Part shown: positions 61,335 through 64,000 of the stretch, piece by piece
Numbering within the stretch: the first letter of the stretch is position 1
Layout: the number at the start of each line of letters is the position of its first letter
From: Paenibacillus sp. W2I17
GTDB lineage: Bacteria; Bacillota; Bacilli; Paenibacillales; Paenibacillaceae
Assembly (NCBI RefSeq): GCF_030815985.1
Contig: NZ_JAUSXM010000001.1
Coordinates: 1,364,001 to 1,428,000 of the forward strand
Reading direction: 5' to 3'
Length of the DNA: 64,000 nt
The notes under the pieces: model-generated
Seen by the model: only the letters and a program-made list of their open reading frames with translations
Databases searched by the model: none
Told to the model about the DNA's origin: nothing
Translations under genes and position numbers: made by a program

Positions 61335-63629
61335 TCAAGATTCCCGTACTACACCCCTGCGGCTTCGCATTATTTCTCTGTACTTTCCCGGTGTAATGTC
61401 TTTGTATTTTCGATACACACGAATAAAGCTGTTCTCATGCTGATAACCCACCATCGTTGCAATCTCGGAAATTCTGTAATCCGTATCCAGCAATAGTTCA
61501 CAGGCACGTTCCATCCGAAGCTTAGTGAAATATCCGTGGATGGTATCACCTATTTCCTGCTTGAACAACTGGCTTGCCAAACTGCTTCCGATCCCGGCAT
61601 GCTCGGCAATCTCCTGAATGCTTACCGGGTCTTCCAGGTGGTTGTTCATAAATGCAATCATCTGTTGACACAGTATGAAATCCTTGCTGAGCATAAGACT
61701 ACCGAACCAATCAGCCAAACCTTCGATCTGGCTTCGCAGCACTTCACAGACAGCCTCCAGATGCATGGTCCGCATATCCACCATTTCGAATCCACAGCCT
61801 TCTGTCTCGCGCTTCAGGCGAATACGTTCAAGTGTAGCTGCAACAGCTTCAAGAAAGGCCAGCGCTGATGAAGGATGCCATTGCTCGTGCGTCATTCGAC
61901 CGACTATCTTGTCAAAAGTTCTCAGGGCTTCTTCACCCCTGCCTGCTTCGACGGTCTCCGTCAGTTGTGTCATGAATTCATGTTCTTCCAATGTGTTCTC
62001 GGTCGGTTGCAGACCCGAGATCTCTTCAAACGAAATAACTCGTTCATACCCCCGATAGAATCTGTAATCCAGCGCACTCTCCGCCTCATGCATGGCTCGC
62101 TGAAGTCGCATGAATCCGTCGTGCCCCCCGCTTACGCCGCTCGACACCTGAAACTTGAGCAAACGAGGAATCATGCCAATCGTCTCTCGTATTGCTGTCG
62201 CTACGCTCTTGCTACCGCCAGAATGAATCGGTTGCAGCATCACGAGCATCCGGTCTCTGCCCAGATCGGCTGATAACACCCGCCATTGTCCAGACAACAG
62301 TTCAGCTATGATATTACCAATGGCAAATTTCAGCAGGGAGTGATCTGACTTCGTAAAGCGCTCACACCAGGCCTTATAATTATCAATCGACAACATGGCA
62401 ATAGAGAGTGGCTCATCGCTCCAATCCTTGAAATAACGGCACCATTTCTCGCTAATTTCCCGACTTCCTGTCATATGTCCGTTATAGATATCCGTCAGAA
62501 ATTTGGATGAAGCTTCCGGAAGGGTCTGCCTGAGATTGATGGCCTGCTGAGCATGATCCGTTAGCAGTTGCCCCGTTATTTTCTCCAGATCAATCTGCTC
62601 CGGATGGATTCTCTCCTGGTCGTATCCGCTGAGCAGTTGTCTCATGCGTCTTACCGGTCTAAAAGCAGCTGTATTGTAAACTGTGATCGTAACCGCTCCT
62701 GCTACAAGAGCCAACAAAGATACGATAAAAACAATATTGCGGATCTTCTGTGCATTAGCCAGGAGACTGTCTTGTGATATCACGGACAGATAACGCCATC
62801 CGGTGTACGGTGAAATGGTCTGTGAAGCCAGTAAAAGCTTACCTTCATGTTTAAACTCACCAAGCTTTTCACCATCCAATTGGGTGAGTACATGACTGAC
62901 CGCTTCCTCTCCGACGGCATAATTGCCGAGATCATATAGAGGGTGGTTGTTGGTGTCGAGGATGAATCGATGGCTGTCAAGGTCGGAGACGGATGAGAGC
63001 AGCATGTGCTCGAACATCTTCTCTGTCTTGAAATTAACTGCGATAATCCCTTTCAATTCGCCAGCGATCATTATTTTTCGGTAAAGTGTAATTTGCGGCA
63101 TGGATGCACCAGAAGAAGTGGAAATATCACGTTGCTTGACCAGCATGGGACGCTCTTCAAGTTCATCGGCAACACTAACCCAATCCGAATCCGGGAAATT
63201 AACCTTGCTGGAGCTGTAGCCTTGTGGGAAGGAAACAATGCTCTCCCGATTCATATCAAAAATGTAAGCGCTCTTAATAAAGGACGTACTACTGATTAAG
63301 GTTTCCAGAAATTGTACCAGTTCCGTAATATTGCGGTATGATCCCTGTACTTCATTGGTGAGAAATCGGTATACATTACTGTTCAGTGCAATTTTCACCG
63401 CAATCTGATCACTTTCCCGGATCACTTCATCAATATCATTCATGCTGATACGCAGCATCTGGTGTTGCGGCTCACTTAATTCCTGCTGTAACACCGATTT
63501 GGAAGAATAATATGTCGTCATCCCCACCGCAATAATAATCATGAAGACAACAACAGTCAGAATCAGCAGCAGCCGGGTCTGGGTATTGGTGAAATTGAAT
63601 TTTAGCCACTTTAAGAAGGAAAGGGTCAC
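61335..63629 (-). CDS. AraC family regulator with membrane-bound Cache-like sensor
   Basis: The 764-residue protein has a first membrane helix (LLLILTVVVFMIIIAVGMTT), an extracellular sensor domain (about residues 40-295), a second helix near 300-320 (RNIVFIVSLLALVAGAVTIT), a cytoplasmic linker and a C-terminal AraC double helix-turn-helix. The latter has SIQEIAEHAGIGSSLASQLF and ISEIATMVGYQHENSFIRVY, ending in KYKDITPGKYREIMRS. It probably senses an extracellular sugar and activates the adjacent glycan operon directly. The start is GTG with GGTGGGA upstream. There is no receiver domain, so it is not a two-component regulator. Confidence 0.9.
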   Translation of the reverse strand: MTLSFLKWLKFNFTNTQTRLLLILTVVVFMIIIAVGMTTYYSSKSVLQQELSEPQHQMLRISMNDIDEVIRESDQIAVKIALNSNVYRFLTNEVQGSYRNITELVQFLETLISSTSFIKSAYIFDMNRESIVSFPQGYSSSKVNFPDSDWVSVADELEERPMLVKQRDISTSSGASMPQITLYRKIMIAGELKGIIAVNFKTEKMFEHMLLSSVSDLDSHRFILDTNNHPLYDLGNYAVGEEAVSHVLTQLDGEKLGEFKHEGKLLLASQTISPYTGWRYLSVISQDSLLANAQKIRNIVFIVSLLALVAGAVTITVYNTAAFRPVRRMRQLLSGYDQERIHPEQIDLEKITGQLLTDHAQQAINLRQTLPEASSKFLTDIYNGHMTGSREISEKWCRYFKDWSDEPLSIAMLSIDNYKAWCERFTKSDHSLLKFAIGNIIAELLSGQWRVLSADLGRDRMLVMLQPIHSGGSKSVATAIRETIGMIPRLLKFQVSSGVSGGHDGFMRLQRAMHEAESALDYRFYRGYERVISFEEISGLQPTENTLEEHEFMTQLTETVEAGRGEEALRTFDKIVGRMTHEQWHPSSALAFLEAVAATLERIRLKRETEGCGFEMVDMRTMHLEAVCEVLRSQIEGLADWFGSLMLSKDFILCQQMIAFMNNHLEDPVSIQEIAEHAGIGSSLASQLFKQEIGDTIHGYFTKLRMERACELLLDTDYRISEIATMVGYQHENSFIRVYRKYKDITPGKYREIMRSRRGVVRES

Positions 63630-63716
63630 AATTATCCCACCTCATATGCAATATACCGATATTATACCGTTCCCATATGCCCAATACGACCCGGTCCAAT
63701 AGCCTATTTTCTCCCT

Positions 63717-64000
63717 CTAAAAAGATGATTTCTCCAATTTCTCCGGTGTTCCGACCATTTCCGTAGCGAAAACCGGCGTGTTTATCTGCCATTCTTGCAT
63801 GGAAATAGTTTCAAGCCCAGCAAGAAGTACAATGCCGATCCCATGGGCGTCATTCAGATTCCAACCCAGTTCATGCTTGTAATAGTGATTCGTGAAGGAG
63901 TAGCTGGAGCCACGACATACGCCGTATACATTGCCTCTTTTATCAATTGTGCGCTCCGTAAGCCCCTTCCACCCTTGATACGCCGCTTGTGCATAGGGTT
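63717..64000 (-). CDS. GH88/GH105-type glycoside hydrolase, C-terminal part
   Basis: The frame continues past the right edge. The visible 94 codons read AYQGWKGLTERTIDKRGNVY, GVCRGSSYSFTNHYYKHEL and GWNLNDAHGIGIVLLAGLET, the end of a GH88/105 unsaturated glycuronyl or rhamnogalacturonyl hydrolase. The stop at 63717 lies 87 bp before the AraC-sensor start, on the same strand. A second enzyme of this type in one cluster strengthens a pectin/rhamnogalacturonan role. Confidence 0.85.
   Translation of the reverse strand, partial: PYAQAAYQGWKGLTERTIDKRGNVYGVCRGSSYSFTNHYYKHELGWNLNDAHGIGIVLLAGLETISMQEWQINTPVFATEMVGTPEKLEKSSF

Noticed and set aside
1..64000. tRNA or rRNA genes, CRISPR arrays, insertion sequences and prophage genes
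   Set aside because: None was recognised on either strand. No transposase, integrase or repeat-spacer pattern was seen.

Overview
The window reads as chromosomal DNA of a Gram-positive, spore-former-type Firmicute, most likely Paenibacillus. This is inferred from moderate GC content, strong AGGAGG-type ribosome sites, frequent TTG/GTG starts, a bacillithiol deacetylase (BshB2) with its YojF partner, a YesN/YesM-type two-component system, HelD, and many small sugar and drug-efflux gene sets. There are no rRNA genes, and no tRNA genes, phage genes, transposases or CRISPR arrays were seen. About 57 genes or gene remnants are supported.

Layout. 1-4 kb: 3' part of a serine beta-lactamase-like hydrolase, a paired SMR efflux system, a YitT membrane protein, and a MerR regulator divergent from a short-chain dehydrogenase. 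4-7.2 kb: a two-gene carboxynorspermidine pathway operon (dehydrogenase then decarboxylase) with a long leader holding a 13-codon peptide ORF and a terminator-like hairpin, then a decayed nucleoside deaminase. 7.3-13 kb: a P450 with its own operators, a frameshifted TetR regulator, and a TetR-MMPL exporter pair. 13-18.5 kb: a C26 glutamine amidotransferase, an MFS exporter, an AraC regulator and a chemoreceptor. 18.7-25.3 kb: a YesN response regulator/YesM kinase pair divergent from a sugar ABC importer (binding protein and two permeases) with a cre site between them.

25.4-38.8 kb is a redox and stress block. It holds a frameshifted SDR, HelD, HxlR plus an NmrA-like reductase, an aldo/keto reductase, a DUF1801 protein, a HIT protein, a frameshifted zinc alcohol dehydrogenase divergent from its MerR regulator, a TetR repressor, an AraC regulator, an Old Yellow Enzyme, a rhodanese-like protein, the remnant of an NAD(P)-binding protein, and a MarR regulator. 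39-46 kb: a Fur-boxed siderophore-binding lipoprotein, a frameshifted UppP, an MFS transporter, an arginase-family enzyme divergent from HxlR, a GNAT acetyltransferase, an MBL-fold hydrolase and an unknown protein. 46.3-55.3 kb: metE, a nos accessory operon (nosD-nosL-nosY-nosF-tlpA) with no nosZ in the window, bshB2/yojF, and a DUF817 protein. 55.5-64 kb: a glycan-degradation operon (two GH88/105-type hydrolases, a GH65-like six-hairpin enzyme, a GH95-type enzyme) with a membrane-bound AraC sensor.

Three themes recur. First, many small regulators sit next to their presumed targets, and matching operator-like sequences can be read: MerR promoters with 19-bp spacers, a TATAC-N5-GTATA pair at the P450, a TGCGCA-centred palindrome shared by the MarR neighbours, and a 29-bp promoter/operator shared by a TetR gene and an SDR gene 9 kb away. 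Second, four otherwise intact genes each carry one single-base indel, so either sequencing error or recent decay is at work. Third, two genes (nucleoside deaminase and an NAD(P)-binding protein) keep their start, ribosome site and C-terminus but have lost their middle.
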